Source of the DNA: Oscillospiraceae bacterium
Lineage (GTDB): Bacteria > Bacillota > Clostridia > Oscillospirales > Ethanoligenentaceae
Assembly (NCBI GenBank): GCA_003518885.1
Contig: DOXU01000180.1
Span: 1 to 9,205 of the forward strand
Length of the DNA: 9,205 nt
Reading direction: 5' to 3'
The notes below the pieces were generated by a model. The model ran no database searches and was not told the origin of the DNA. It saw only the letters and a list, made by a program, of their open reading frames with translations. This document shows, in pieces, positions 1 through 5,972 of the stretch (positions are counted from its first letter, which is position 1; every line of letters starts with the position of its first letter). The position numbers were made by a program, and so were the translations under genes.

Positions 1-468
1 TCAATTAATCCGCAAAATCTGCATATTGCAGGGGCAGAAAAGGAATTGCAGTCTCTCTCAAAATTAGACATAGGAAATATTGATTTTAACAACTTGTCTC
101 TTACCAATCAAATTACTATGCCTATTCGATTGGGCGGAACTTTACAAAATTTAGAGAACCTATCTAATGTTACCGTTAACATCAATTTGTTAAATACCGC
201 CACAAAGGATATCACTACACAGAACATTCAAACGACTAATCTGCCTACGGGATATCACGTTCAATTGATAACCAAACAAATAAACGGTATTCATTTATTT
301 GGTCCCTCTAATCAAATGGCTTCCCCACCTGTCGCAAATGGTATTATTGACCTATCTAAGTCATTCAACGGTATTGGTCAATATGAAGTACCTGTCTCCA
401 TTTCCGTCCCTTCTAGCTATTGGGCAACTGGAACTTATATGGCTGTCATAAACGTAGAGAAATCTTAA
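1..468 (+). CDS. cdaR: CdaR/YbbR-domain protein, C-terminal part (5' end outside window)
   Basis: The frame is open from base 1 and ends with TAA at 466-468, giving about 155 visible residues. Visible features are alternating beta-strand-like segments and the YbbR-type pattern of a P-x-N-L-x-I-x-G strand followed by a charged stretch and an 'IDFNN' turn. YbbR domains occur as repeats in CdaR, a membrane-anchored protein that binds and modulates the diadenylate cyclase CdaA in Gram-positive bacteria. The N-terminal membrane helix and earlier repeats would lie left of the window. A TTG at 46 is an internal codon, not a start, because the domain pattern extends upstream of it. cdaR is usually encoded with cdaA and glmM; glmM is not seen here. 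A terminator follows. Family assignment rests on pattern recognition of a partial, fast-evolving protein. Confidence 0.72.
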   Translation, partial: SINPQNLHIAGAEKELQSLSKLDIGNIDFNNLSLTNQITMPIRLGGTLQNLENLSNVTVNINLLNTATKDITTQNIQTTNLPTGYHVQLITKQINGIHLFGPSNQMASPPVANGIIDLSKSFNGIGQYEVPVSISVPSSYWATGTYMAVINVEKS

Positions 469-496
469 CATTCTACAATAAGATCACCAGACCTCA

Positions 497-528
497 GCAT
501 CCGTTCGGATAATCCGCCGGATGCTTTT
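497..528 (+). terminator. Intrinsic terminator after cdaR
   Basis: A 7-bp stem GCATCCG (497-503) / CGGATGC (518-524) encloses a second short stem (CGG 506-508 / CCG 514-516) and is followed by TTTT (525-528). It lies 28 bp after the cdaR stop and just before the ribosome binding site of the next gene. The T-tract is short, so partial readthrough into the dehydrogenase gene is possible. Confidence 0.6.
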
Positions 529-545
529 ACAATATAGGAGAAAAT

Positions 546-2138
546 ATGTCTGTACGTATTGGAAATATTCGCCTGCCACTTGACGATGATGATGGCACAG
601 CCATAGACCTTGCTTTAAAAACTGTTGGTCTACCTAGTTCATTACGCGACCAAGCTTATATAGTCAAGCGTTCGCCAGACTTAAGACGTGGACAGGCACA
701 TTTTGTTTACACGATTGGCTTAGATCTTTCCGAAGCACAAGAAGAAAACATTGTTCAAAAGGCGAACATCTCCTCCGTTAGTCGCCGGGATATTACGCCA
801 TTCCGCCCTGTCCCAGGAAAGGATAAGCTGGACGGCCGCCCAATCATTATTGGATTTGGGCCTGCTGGAATGTTTGCTGGTCTACTCTTAGCCCGCTTTG
901 GGTATCGTCCCTTAATTGTTGAACGCGGACAAGCATTGCATGAACGTATACAGACAATCTCTCACTTTTGGGAAAATGGTATTCTAAATGCACAAACAAA
1001 TGTACAATTTGGCGAAGGTGGTGCCGGAACTTTCTCTGATGGTAAACTAACCACTCGGATTGGCGATCCGCTTGCTAATTGGGTATTACAAGAATTTGTT
1101 CATCACGGTGCTCCTACTGATATTTTACGACTTGCTAAGCCTCATATTGGGACAGATAAATTGCGTCATGTGGTTCTTTCTATCAGAGAAGAAATCCGCT
1201 CCCTCGGCGGTGAAATTCGCTTTGAAACACAACTGCACGATCTTAAACTTCAAAATGGAAAAATCACTGATATCTTACTCGGAACTGAACACTTCCAAAC
1301 AGGCGCTCTTATTCTTGCTGTCGGGCACAGCGCACGAGACACCTTCTCTATGCTCCAACAAGCAGGCGTTCAATTGGAACCAAAAGCTTTTTCTGTTGGT
1401 GTACGCATTGAGCATTTACAAGAAAACATTGATCGAGCGCTTTATGGCAAATACGTAGGGCACCCACGCCTTTCCAAGGGGGAATACCAACTATCACTTC
1501 GCCGCGGGAATGAGGCTGTTTACACATTCTGCATGTGTCCGGGCGGTACCGTTGTGGCCGCTGCCTCTGAACAAGGCGGTGTCGTTACTAACGGTATGAG
1601 CAACTATCTACGAAATGGGAAAAATGCTAATGCCGCTCTTGTCGCCTCCATCAGTGCTTTTTCCTCTCCTCAGGAAGGAATTCGTTTTCAAAAAAAGCTG
1701 GAGCATGCCGCATTTTTGGCAGGTGGCAGTAACTTTTACGCGCCGTGTCAAACAGTTGGCGGATTTTTGAACGGGAATATAAAAACCTTCTCACAAAATA
1801 TATCCCCTTCTTACCCCATCGGCGTCACTCCCACTCGTCTAGATGAGTTGTTCCCGGCCAATATAACGCAAAGACTACGGAATGGTTTACTGGCATTCAA
1901 CAAAAAAATCCATGGGTTTTCTGACGAAGATGCTATTTTAACTGGTGTAGAAACTCGTACCTCCTCGCCGGTGCGAATCCCTCGTTCTCAAAATTATGAG
2001 GCGCTGGCGGCAGAAGGACTTTATCCAGCCGGAGAAGGCGCTGGCTACGCTGGCGGAATCGTGAGTGCTGCCGTCGATGGACTTCGGGTTGCTTCCGCCA
2101 TTGTAGAACGATATCGTCCTTTGGAACCCGGTTGTTGA
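546..2138 (+). CDS. FAD-dependent dehydrogenase (COG2509-type NAD(P)/FAD oxidoreductase)
   Basis: Predicted 530-residue soluble flavoprotein. An N-terminal domain of about 90 residues precedes a Rossmann dinucleotide-binding motif (GFGPAG, residues 103-108, ending in an acidic strand 'VERG'). This is followed by the family's glycine-rich FGEGGAGTFSDGKL segment (155-168) and a C-terminal FAD motif PAGEGAGYAGG (494-504). These are hallmarks of the uncharacterised HI0933/COG2509-like dehydrogenases, whose physiological substrate is not known. Length is normal for the family. The ATG start is supported by AGGAG at 536-540 with a 5-nt spacer. The gene lies between cdaR and tRNA genes; in many Firmicutes this family is found near the cdaA-cdaR-glmM cluster, from my general knowledge of the families. 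The gene looks intact. Its terminator overlaps the last codons. Confidence 0.88.
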   Translation: MSVRIGNIRLPLDDDDGTAIDLALKTVGLPSSLRDQAYIVKRSPDLRRGQAHFVYTIGLDLSEAQEENIVQKANISSVSRRDITPFRPVPGKDKLDGRPIIIGFGPAGMFAGLLLARFGYRPLIVERGQALHERIQTISHFWENGILNAQTNVQFGEGGAGTFSDGKLTTRIGDPLANWVLQEFVHHGAPTDILRLAKPHIGTDKLRHVVLSIREEIRSLGGEIRFETQLHDLKLQNGKITDILLGTEHFQTGALILAVGHSARDTFSMLQQAGVQLEPKAFSVGVRIEHLQENIDRALYGKYVGHPRLSKGEYQLSLRRGNEAVYTFCMCPGGTVVAAASEQGGVVTNGMSNYLRNGKNANAALVASISAFSSPQEGIRFQKKLEHAAFLAGGSNFYAPCQTVGGFLNGNIKTFSQNISPSYPIGVTPTRLDELFPANITQRLRNGLLAFNKKIHGFSDEDAILTGVETRTSSPVRIPRSQNYEALAAEGLYPAGEGAGYAGGIVSAAVDGLRVASAIVERYRPLEPGC

Positions 2139-2151
2139 AAACCGGATTTTT
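2128..2151 (+). terminator. Intrinsic terminator overlapping the dehydrogenase stop codon
   Basis: CCGGTT (2128-2133) pairs with AACCGG (2140-2145), followed by ATTTTT. The stop codon TGA (2136-2138) lies inside the 6-nt loop, so the terminator begins within the coding sequence. The terminating ribosome would cover the 5' arm, which suggests release and termination are closely coupled. Confidence 0.72.
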
Positions 2152-2172
2152 CGAAATAAGGAGATGTTTTTA

Positions 2173-2201
2173 TTGACTTGTTAAGATAAATCTGCTATAA
2201 T
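2173..2201 (+). promoter_or_regulatory. Strong sigma-A-type promoter for the tRNA-Leu pair
   Basis: TTGACT (2173-2178) and a perfect TATAAT (2196-2201) are separated by exactly 17 bp. The -10 ends 45 bp upstream of the first mature tRNA base. Near-consensus boxes are usual for tRNA operons, and no other promoter-like sequence of this quality was noticed in the window. Confidence 0.85.
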
Positions 2202-2246
2202 AAACTGCGTCGCCTATAAAGTGACAAAAATTTTATAAACAGATAT

Positions 2247-2331
2247 GCGACCGTGGCGGAATTGGTATACGCGCACGTTTGAGGGGCGTGTCCAGCAATG
2301 GGTACGGGTTCAAGTCCCGTCGGTCGCACCA
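2247..2331 (+). tRNA. tRNA-Leu, anticodon GAG
   Basis: An 85-nt tRNA with encoded CCA (2329-2331). The acceptor arms GCGACCG and CGGTCGC pair over 7 bp. The anticodon stem CACGT / GCGTG encloses the loop TTGAGGG, giving anticodon GAG. A T-arm with GGGTTCAAGTCCC is present. The long variable arm makes it a class II tRNA, as expected for leucine. Confidence 0.96.
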
Positions 2332-2363
2332 AATTCGTTTGGCCTTTTGGCCAATCGAATTTT
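2331..2363 (+). other. Long hairpin in the tRNA-tRNA spacer
   Basis: AAATTCG (2331-2337) pairs with CGAATTT (2356-2362), and TTGGCC (2339-2344) pairs with GGCCAA (2349-2354), leaving a TTTT loop and one T/T mismatch. It almost fills the 36-nt spacer and uses the last A of the first CCA end. It is likely a processing hairpin or partial terminator within the tRNA precursor. Which of the two cannot be told from sequence. Confidence 0.6.
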
Positions 2364-2367
2364 ATTT

Positions 2368-2454
2368 GCGGATATGGCGGAACTGGTAGACGCGCTAGAT
2401 TCAGGTTCTAGTGGCTTCACGGCCTTGCAGGTTCAAGTCCTGTTATCCGCACCA
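2368..2454 (+). tRNA. tRNA-Leu, anticodon CAG
   Basis: An 87-nt class II tRNA with encoded CCA (2452-2454). The acceptor arms GCGGATA and TATCCGC pair perfectly. The anticodon stem CTAGA / TCTAG holds the loop TTCAGGT, giving CAG. A long variable arm and the T-arm (CAGGTTCAAGTCCTG) are present. The gene is intact to its 3' end, so the neighbouring element did not split it. Confidence 0.96.
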
Positions 2455-2457
2455 TGT

Positions 2458-2506
2458 CGAGTGTTCTTATAGCATTTGAAAATGCCGTAAGGACACTCGC
2501 TTTTTT
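2458..2506 (+). terminator. tRNA operon terminator
   Basis: A 12-bp arm CGAGTGTTCTTA (2458-2469) pairs with TAAGGACACTCG (2488-2499), one G-T pair included. It encloses a second stem GCATTT (2472-2477) / AAATGC (2480-2485), and the whole is followed by T6 (2501-2506). It starts 3 nt after the CCA end. This is the last clearly chromosomal feature; the recombinase stop codon lies 7 bp further right. Confidence 0.9.
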
Positions 2507-2512
2507 ATATGC

Positions 2513-4222
2513 TTATCCTGCCATCTGCGCTTGGGAGTAGCTTACGGCTACTCCTTTTCTCGTCTGTATCAGAACATTCGGTTCCGGCAGAGATGAAACA
2601 TCCGGTATTTCAATGGAGCCGATACAATTATAATGAATGGTCAGCTTCTGGACGTATACGCCGTTCATCTTTTCGGCTTGATGAACTTCAATGTGATCAA
2701 TCAGCTCATTCAGCATACGCGGCGTGAGCTTTCTGGCTCTGGTATATTTACGCACAGTGGCTATAAACATATCCGTGCCTATTGTCCGTCGGCTTTCTTT
2801 GTCAAGCTCGGTCCTGAGCGTTTTTATCCGTTCTGCTAATCCGCTCTGTTCATCTTCATATTGCTTGGTCATCTTTGAAAACCGTTCGTCGGAAATTTTA
2901 CCGGCCACATTATCCTCATACATTCGATCAAACAGCCGGTCAATCTCTTTATCACGCGCCAACAGAGAATCGTATTCTTTTTGCTTTTTCTGTCGATCAA
3001 GTTCCACAGTTTGTTGAGAATGTCCCATAACCGCTTTGACAAATTCATCTTCATACTTGCTCGCAAATTTTGTAAGCCTGCGGATTTCTCCCAAGACGAC
3101 CTGTTCAAGAAAGTCCACACGGATGTAATGAGTAGAGGTGCAAGTGCCCCGATTGCCTTTGTAGTTGGAACAATTAAAATACTTGATATCCGGGTTGCCC
3201 TGATTGAAGTGGAAATGCAGATTGTGTCCGCAGTCAGCACAGACAAGCAGACCTGAGAACATATTGGTTTCTCCCTCATTGGTTTTCCGCTTGCGGATTT
3301 TACCACGTTTCTGCTGTACCTTTTCCCATGTTGCGCGATCAACGACCGGATCGTGCACATCCTTAAAGATAACCCAATTATCATGGTCGTTCTCAATCCG
3401 CTTCTTATTCTTGTAAGATTTGCTGTACGTCTTGAAATTGAGGACATCCCCGCAATACTCCTGCAAGGAAAGAATTTTGGTAATGGTAGAACTGTTCCAC
3501 TTTGTGGGCGGTGCGTCTTTGTGCTTGCCGGGGCGGTTGACGCCTCGTGTCTGCCAATAAGATATTGGAGTTAGGATACTGTCCCTTTCCAGCGCAGCGG
3601 CGGTCTGCTCCGGGCCAAAGCCGTCCAGCGTCATCTGATAAATTCGGCGAACGACGACGGCGGCTTCCTCGTCCACAATCCAGCGTTTGGAGTTATCCGG
3701 GTCCTTGATATAACCGTAAGGTGGCTGTCCCATTGGTTCCCCAGCATTTCCCTTGATTTTATTGCTGATACGCCGTTTTTTGCTGATATCACGGGCATAC
3801 CACTCGTTGAACAGATTGCGGATCGGTGTCAGCTCATTTTCTCCCTCGGCGGTATCCACATTGTCGGAAACCGCGACAAGCCTGATGTCGTGATCGGGGA
3901 GAAATTCCTCCGTGAGCTTTCCAACCTCAATGTAGTTTCTTCCTAAGCGCGACATATCCTTTACGAAAACAGCTGCCGCGTGGCCTTCTTCAAGCTCTTG
4001 AATCATCGCAACAAAACCGGGCCGCTCCATTGTGACACCGGAAATGCCATCGTCTGAGAAGTGTATAAGGTTGGTATATCCCTTTTCTTTGGCGATCTTG
4101 ATTAAAAGTTTTTTCTGATTGCTGATGCTGTAGCTCTCTCCCTCAAGATTGTCATCGCGTGACAGCCGCTCATAAAGAAAGGCTGTGTCTTCCCGGTTTT
4201 TTCTTCTATTTGACTGTTTCAT
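2513..4222 (-). CDS. Large serine recombinase (TnpX-like, DUF4368 C-terminus)
   Basis: A 569-residue site-specific recombinase that would excise and integrate the element through a phosphoserine intermediate. The N-terminal resolvase domain (about 13-150) has the catalytic Ser21 in LYERLSRDD, DDGISG (57-62) and the arginine-bearing VKDMSRLGRNYIEVG (88-102). The 'recombinase' domain follows (about 155-300, GQPPYGYI). Then come a zinc ribbon with Cys328, Cys331, Cys351 and Cys361, a charged coiled-coil-like stretch (about 405-475) and a DUF4368-type C-terminus (about 495-540, LTPRMLNELIDHIEVH). All expected catalytic residues appear present and length is normal. The ATG at 4222 has AAAGGAG 6 nt upstream. 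A candidate promoter lies at 4268-4296. Its 3' end abuts the tRNA-Leu terminator, which places the element end there. Exact subfamily and att site preference cannot be read from sequence alone. Confidence 0.95.
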   Translation of the reverse strand: MKQSNRRKNREDTAFLYERLSRDDNLEGESYSISNQKKLLIKIAKEKGYTNLIHFSDDGISGVTMERPGFVAMIQELEEGHAAAVFVKDMSRLGRNYIEVGKLTEEFLPDHDIRLVAVSDNVDTAEGENELTPIRNLFNEWYARDISKKRRISNKIKGNAGEPMGQPPYGYIKDPDNSKRWIVDEEAAVVVRRIYQMTLDGFGPEQTAAALERDSILTPISYWQTRGVNRPGKHKDAPPTKWNSSTITKILSLQEYCGDVLNFKTYSKSYKNKKRIENDHDNWVIFKDVHDPVVDRATWEKVQQKRGKIRKRKTNEGETNMFSGLLVCADCGHNLHFHFNQGNPDIKYFNCSNYKGNRGTCTSTHYIRVDFLEQVVLGEIRRLTKFASKYEDEFVKAVMGHSQQTVELDRQKKQKEYDSLLARDKEIDRLFDRMYEDNVAGKISDERFSKMTKQYEDEQSGLAERIKTLRTELDKESRRTIGTDMFIATVRKYTRARKLTPRMLNELIDHIEVHQAEKMNGVYVQKLTIHYNCIGSIEIPDVSSLPEPNVLIQTRKGVAVSYSQAQMAG

Positions 4223-4267
4223 AAATTCTCCTTTCCGGCAGTCAAATAAGCAGTATTTACAGGGTAA

Positions 4268-4296
4268 GGTATACCATATCGACCGCCGATTGTCAC
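4268..4296 (-). promoter_or_regulatory. Candidate recombinase promoter with extended -10
   Basis: On the minus strand GTGACA (4291-4296) is followed after 17 bp by TATACC (4268-4273), which carries an upstream TG as in extended -10 promoters. The -10 region is also an 8-bp palindrome GGTATACC (4268-4275). The -35 lies within one of two GTGACAA direct repeats. It sits 46 bp upstream of the recombinase ATG, in the 97-bp gap after tnpW. Confidence 0.42.
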
Positions 4297-4313
4297 GCTT
4301 GTTGCGTTGTCAC
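4290..4313. repeat. Two 7-bp direct repeats, 17 bp apart, upstream of the recombinase
   Basis: TTGTCAC occurs at 4290-4296 and 4307-4313 on the plus strand (GTGACAA on minus). One copy overlaps the proposed -35 box and the other is about one and a half helical turns upstream. This looks like a small operator, perhaps for the element's own XRE protein or recombinase. Function is unproven. Confidence 0.4.
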
Positions 4314-4319
4314 TTATCA

Positions 4320-4520
4320 TCAAAGCCGATCTGTATCGGCCTTCATCAGTCTTATTAAAATGGTTCCCAGCGTGTCATGCCCTTCTGCTTGAAATACAGG
4401 CTCAACAATGAAAGTCTTGCCACCTACCTTATAGGTAGATGTTTTATCTAAACGATTGCGCCCCGAAGCTCCGGGCGGTATATTACTGTTAGGTACAGCC
4501 GTTCTTGTATTTTCCATCAT
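4320..4520 (-). CDS. tnpW: TnpW-family transposon-encoded protein
   Basis: A 66-residue protein whose C-terminal half matches the pattern of TnpW, a small protein named from Tn4451-type transposons: KVGGKTFIVEPVF (31-43), then a polar turn and an amphipathic helix LGTILIRLM (51-59). The biochemical role of TnpW is not established as far as I know; it travels with TnpX-type recombinases, as here. GGAGG at 4525-4529 precedes two consecutive ATGs, 4 nt (start 4520) and 7 nt (start 4517) away, so the protein may begin at the second Met. The frame is open upstream to about 4775, but that extension runs through a hairpin and lacks a good ribosome binding site, so it is not used. The stop TGA is followed on the coding side by a hairpin whose 5' arm lies within the last codons. 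Confidence 0.8.
   Translation of the reverse strand: MMENTRTAVPNSNIPPGASGRNRLDKTSTYKVGGKTFIVEPVFQAEGHDTLGTILIRLMKADTDRL
4325..4340 (-). terminator. Weak terminator-like hairpin at the end of tnpW
   Basis: GCCGAT (4325-4330) pairs with ATCGGC (4335-4340) around a 4-nt loop, followed on the minus strand by only TTT. It overlaps the last tnpW codons. The missing T-tract means it may only reduce readthrough into the recombinase gene. Confidence 0.3.
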
Positions 4521-4535
4521 TATGCCTCCATCCAG

Positions 4536-4611
4536 ATAAAAAGCAGCCGCGCCGTATATTTCGTATTTGCACTGCCATCGTGGGCAATGCGGAGCAATTA
4601 CGGTGCGGCTG
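4536..4611 (-). promoter_or_regulatory. Branched hairpin with T5 tract in the tnpW leader (possible attenuator)
   Basis: An outer stem pairs CAGCCGC (4544-4550) with GCGGCTG (4605-4611) and CCGTA (4552-4556) with TACGG (4599-4603), with one A/C mismatch in the minus-strand RNA. Inside are TTGC/GCAA (4567-4570 / 4594-4597) and a 6-bp stem (4571-4576 / 4583-4588, one G-U). On the minus strand the 3' arm is followed by CTTTTT, only about 10 nt before the tnpW ribosome binding site. That is the arrangement of a transcription attenuator. A 13-codon ORF lies just upstream. Confidence 0.5.
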
Positions 4612-4639
4612 TCCCTTTGTTTCGATTTGCTCTTTTTGT

Positions 4640-4681
4640 TTACAGACATTCCGGACGAACAGGCGGCGTACCTGTTACCAT
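4640..4681 (-). CDS. Possible 13-residue leader peptide upstream of tnpW
   Basis: ATG at 4681 opens MVTGTPPVRPECL and ends with TAA at 4640-4642. It is preceded by a strong GGAGG (4692-4696) with a 10-nt spacer. The peptide contains a Pro-Pro pair and a further Pro, residues that can slow ribosomes. Its stop lies 28 nt before the branched terminator-like hairpin at 4543-4611, as in ribosome-mediated attenuation. No homologue is recalled; chance occurrence is possible. Confidence 0.3.
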   Translation of the reverse strand: MVTGTPPVRPECL

Positions 4682-4790
4682 AGGAATCGCACCTCCCCCC
4701 ATGATGATGGCGGGCCGTTCTCATTGCCTGCGACGGTTTTATCACGCTCGGACTGTGACTGAACGAAAGTTTCATTGCATACAGATCATT

Positions 4791-4951
4791 GCCGCAGAGC
4801 CGTCTGCGTCCATTGGACGCTGCTCTGCTTGCGGCGCTGGCACTTTTCGCTCCTTTTCGTTACGCTGAAATTGATCACCCTTTCCTGCGTAAGGAAAGAT
4901 CATGGCGCACCCGTCGTCTGGCTGCCTGCATGCCGTTGCTCACGGTATGTA
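4791..4951. other. Non-coding structured segment between tnpW and the XRE gene
   Basis: The stretch 4682-5063 has no credible gene. It contains three strong inverted repeats. First, a long multi-part hairpin at 4791-4835: GCCGC/GCGGC, AGAGC/GCTCT, and a GCGTCC/GGACGC tip. Second, CTTTCCT/AGGAAAG around 4881-4899. Third, a 10-bp repeat TGCATGCCGT (4927-4936) / ACGGTATGTA (4942-4951) with G-T pairs. None is followed by a T-tract, so they are not simple terminators. They could be a structured RNA, an oriT or recombination-accessory site, or regulator binding sites. Which is unknown. Confidence 0.45.
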
Positions 4952-5063
4952 TCCGGTTTGTCCCTTATGAAATTTTCAAGGTTCAACGAGGAAAAAGTAT
5001 CCTCTACTTATTAGGACGGAAAAGAGCGTTTTGTTTACCCTTATCATAAAATTTTTTGCAATA

Positions 5064-5103
5064 GAAAACGCCCAGCAGTCTTGTTGAACTGCTAGGCGTT
5101 TTC
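5064..5103 (-). terminator. Terminator after the XRE regulator gene
   Basis: GAAAACGCC (5064-5072) pairs perfectly with GGCGTTTTC (5095-5103). After one mismatch, AGCAG (5074-5078) pairs with CTGCT (5089-5093), leaving a 10-nt loop. It begins 11 bp after the XRE stop codon. The T-rich ends of the stem on both strands suggest it can act in both directions. Confidence 0.7.
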
Positions 5104-5114
5104 CCATGTTGAGG

Positions 5115-5354
5115 CTATTCAATTTCCGGCGGCAGATTTCGGAATAAATCGCAATCGTAAAACTCTATAATACTCAAATCTAATCCGTCACATAACTTCT
5201 TGACCGTGACCGCGCTTACATCCCTGCGTTCCGATTGCAACATACTGTACACGGTGGAGGGTGTGATGCCAGCCAGTCGCGCGAGTTGTGTATAAGATAT
5301 GTTGCGCTCCGTGCATAATTGCTGGAAACGTTCCACAATCGCGTCTTTGATCAT
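5115..5354 (-). CDS. Small XRE-family helix-turn-helix regulator
   Basis: A 79-residue protein that is essentially one DNA-binding domain. Helix-turn-helix residues are about 21-42 (YTQLARLAGITPSTVYSML), followed by the phage-repressor-like fold to about residue 70 (VKKLCDGLDLSIIEFYDCDLF). Small proteins of this type are common in the control region of Firmicute conjugative transposons. The start at 5354 gives an N-terminus (MIKDAIVERF) usual for the family and has GAGG 3 nt upstream. An in-frame ATG at 5366 is possible but has a ribosome binding site almost touching it. The gene has its own terminator. Candidate operator repeats lie in its upstream region. The target is likely its own promoter or element genes (inference). 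Confidence 0.85.
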   Translation of the reverse strand: MIKDAIVERFQQLCTERNISYTQLARLAGITPSTVYSMLQSERRDVSAVTVKKLCDGLDLSIIEFYDCDLFRNLPPEIE

Positions 5355-5371
5355 CGCCCTCACCATCCTTC

Positions 5372-5453
5372 AGTAGTTTTACATTCAGCATAACAATTTA
5401 TACGCCTTATTGTATACGCGCTTTCGTATTACATGCTTTTCTGCTAAACTACT
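5372..5453. promoter_or_regulatory. Repeat-rich upstream region of the XRE gene (operator candidate)
   Basis: TATACGC occurs twice in direct orientation (5399-5405 and 5413-5419), 14 bp apart, and overlaps minus-strand A/T-rich hexamers that could serve as a -10 (TATAAA, TACAAT). The whole is framed by an 8-bp inverted repeat AGTAGTTT (5372-5379) / AAACTACT (5446-5453). No good -35 is seen. Such symmetry is expected of an autoregulated XRE promoter. The assignment is tentative. Confidence 0.35.
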
Positions 5454-5463
5454 TCTGAAAGGA

Positions 5464-5491
5464 GACGGCCCCGTACAACGACGGAGCCGTC
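5464..5491 (-). terminator. Hairpin after the sigma-like gene
   Basis: GACGGCCCCGT (5464-5474) and ACGGAGCCGTC (5481-5491) form an 11-bp stem. The stem is uninterrupted only in minus-strand RNA, where the odd pair is G-U. It begins 13 bp beyond the sigma-like gene's stop codon and is followed by TCCTTTC. The T-tract is weak but the stem is strong and GC-rich. Confidence 0.55.
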
Positions 5492-5503
5492 CGGAAGACG
5501 TTG

Positions 5504-5920
5504 TTAATCGGTGAGGTACTTTCTCAGTTGGATTAGGGCGCGCTTAATCGAATGGCTTACAGCAAACGGATTTACACCCTCCAAGTCAGCAATTTGACGA
5601 TATGTCAGATTGTCCATAAAATGCAAAAGCAGCCTCCGGCGCTGTGCCTCGGAAAGTCTGTTGACAGCCGCATAAAGCTGGCGGTAGCTTTCCATCCTAA
5701 TTAGGAGATCGGCGGCGTCCACCTGTGGATGATTCATAGCCGTATCGCTCAAATCGCCTATGAAATCCACATAATCAAGATGTCGCCTGTCTTGCCGCCT
5801 TTGGGAACGGATTTGCCGGTCGGACTGCTCTAACAGTTCTTTGACCGGGGTTGAAACCTCAACACAAATCCTGTTTCCATTGGCGGTTTTATATATAATC
5901 GTTACAAGGGACTTTTCCAA
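5504..5920 (-). CDS. Sigma-70 region-4-like regulator (Tn916 orf7-type)
   Basis: A 138-residue protein with a charged N-terminal half and a sigma-70 region 4-like C-terminus: NRLSEAQRRRLLLHF (87-101), then the helix-turn-helix LTYRQIADLEGVNPFAVSHSIKRAL (105-129). Proteins of this length and layout are encoded in the control region of Tn916/Tn1549-like elements (orf7 type), where they affect expression of excision genes. The start is TTG at 5920, chosen because a perfect GGAGG (5929-5933) lies 8 nt upstream and no ATG fits. That GGAGG is part of a 10-bp inverted repeat (5929-5938 / 5963-5972), so the ribosome binding site is predicted to be masked in the mRNA. A terminator (5464-5491) follows. 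It may act together with the XRE regulator encoded downstream. Confidence 0.82.
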   Translation of the reverse strand: MEKSLVTIIYKTANGNRICVEVSTPVKELLEQSDRQIRSQRRQDRRHLDYVDFIGDLSDTAMNHPQVDAADLLIRMESYRQLYAAVNRLSEAQRRRLLLHFMDNLTYRQIADLEGVNPFAVSHSIKRALIQLRKYLTD

Positions 5921-5928
5921 TTATGTTA

Positions 5929-5972
5929 CCTCCGTTCAGTTTTGTCGTGGATTGACGGCTGATGAACGGAGG
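5929..5972 (-). promoter_or_regulatory. RBS-sequestering hairpin of the sigma-like gene
   Basis: On the minus strand CCTCCGTTCA (5972 to 5963) pairs perfectly with TGAACGGAGG (5938 to 5929) around a 24-nt loop. The 3' arm contains the complete Shine-Dalgarno GGAGG that serves the TTG start at 5920. In the mRNA this would block ribosome loading until opened by translation, a protein or another RNA. Confidence 0.6.

Noticed and set aside
1060..1458. A 132-codon second frame inside the FAD dehydrogenase gene
   Set aside because: It lies wholly within a well-supported flavoprotein gene, has no ribosome binding site and resembles no family.
2245..2472. A 75-codon plus-strand reading frame across both tRNA genes
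   Set aside because: It is made of tRNA sequence; both tRNA-Leu genes have complete cloverleaf arms and encoded CCA ends.
2869..3447. A 192-codon frame inside the recombinase gene on the same strand
   Set aside because: It is an out-of-frame shadow of the zinc-ribbon and coiled-coil region of the recombinase, whose frame is intact.
4505..5049. Several overlapping plus-strand frames of 79-93 codons
   Set aside because: They overlap one another across hairpins, show no domain pattern and lack convincing ribosome binding sites; real genes in the region are on the minus strand.
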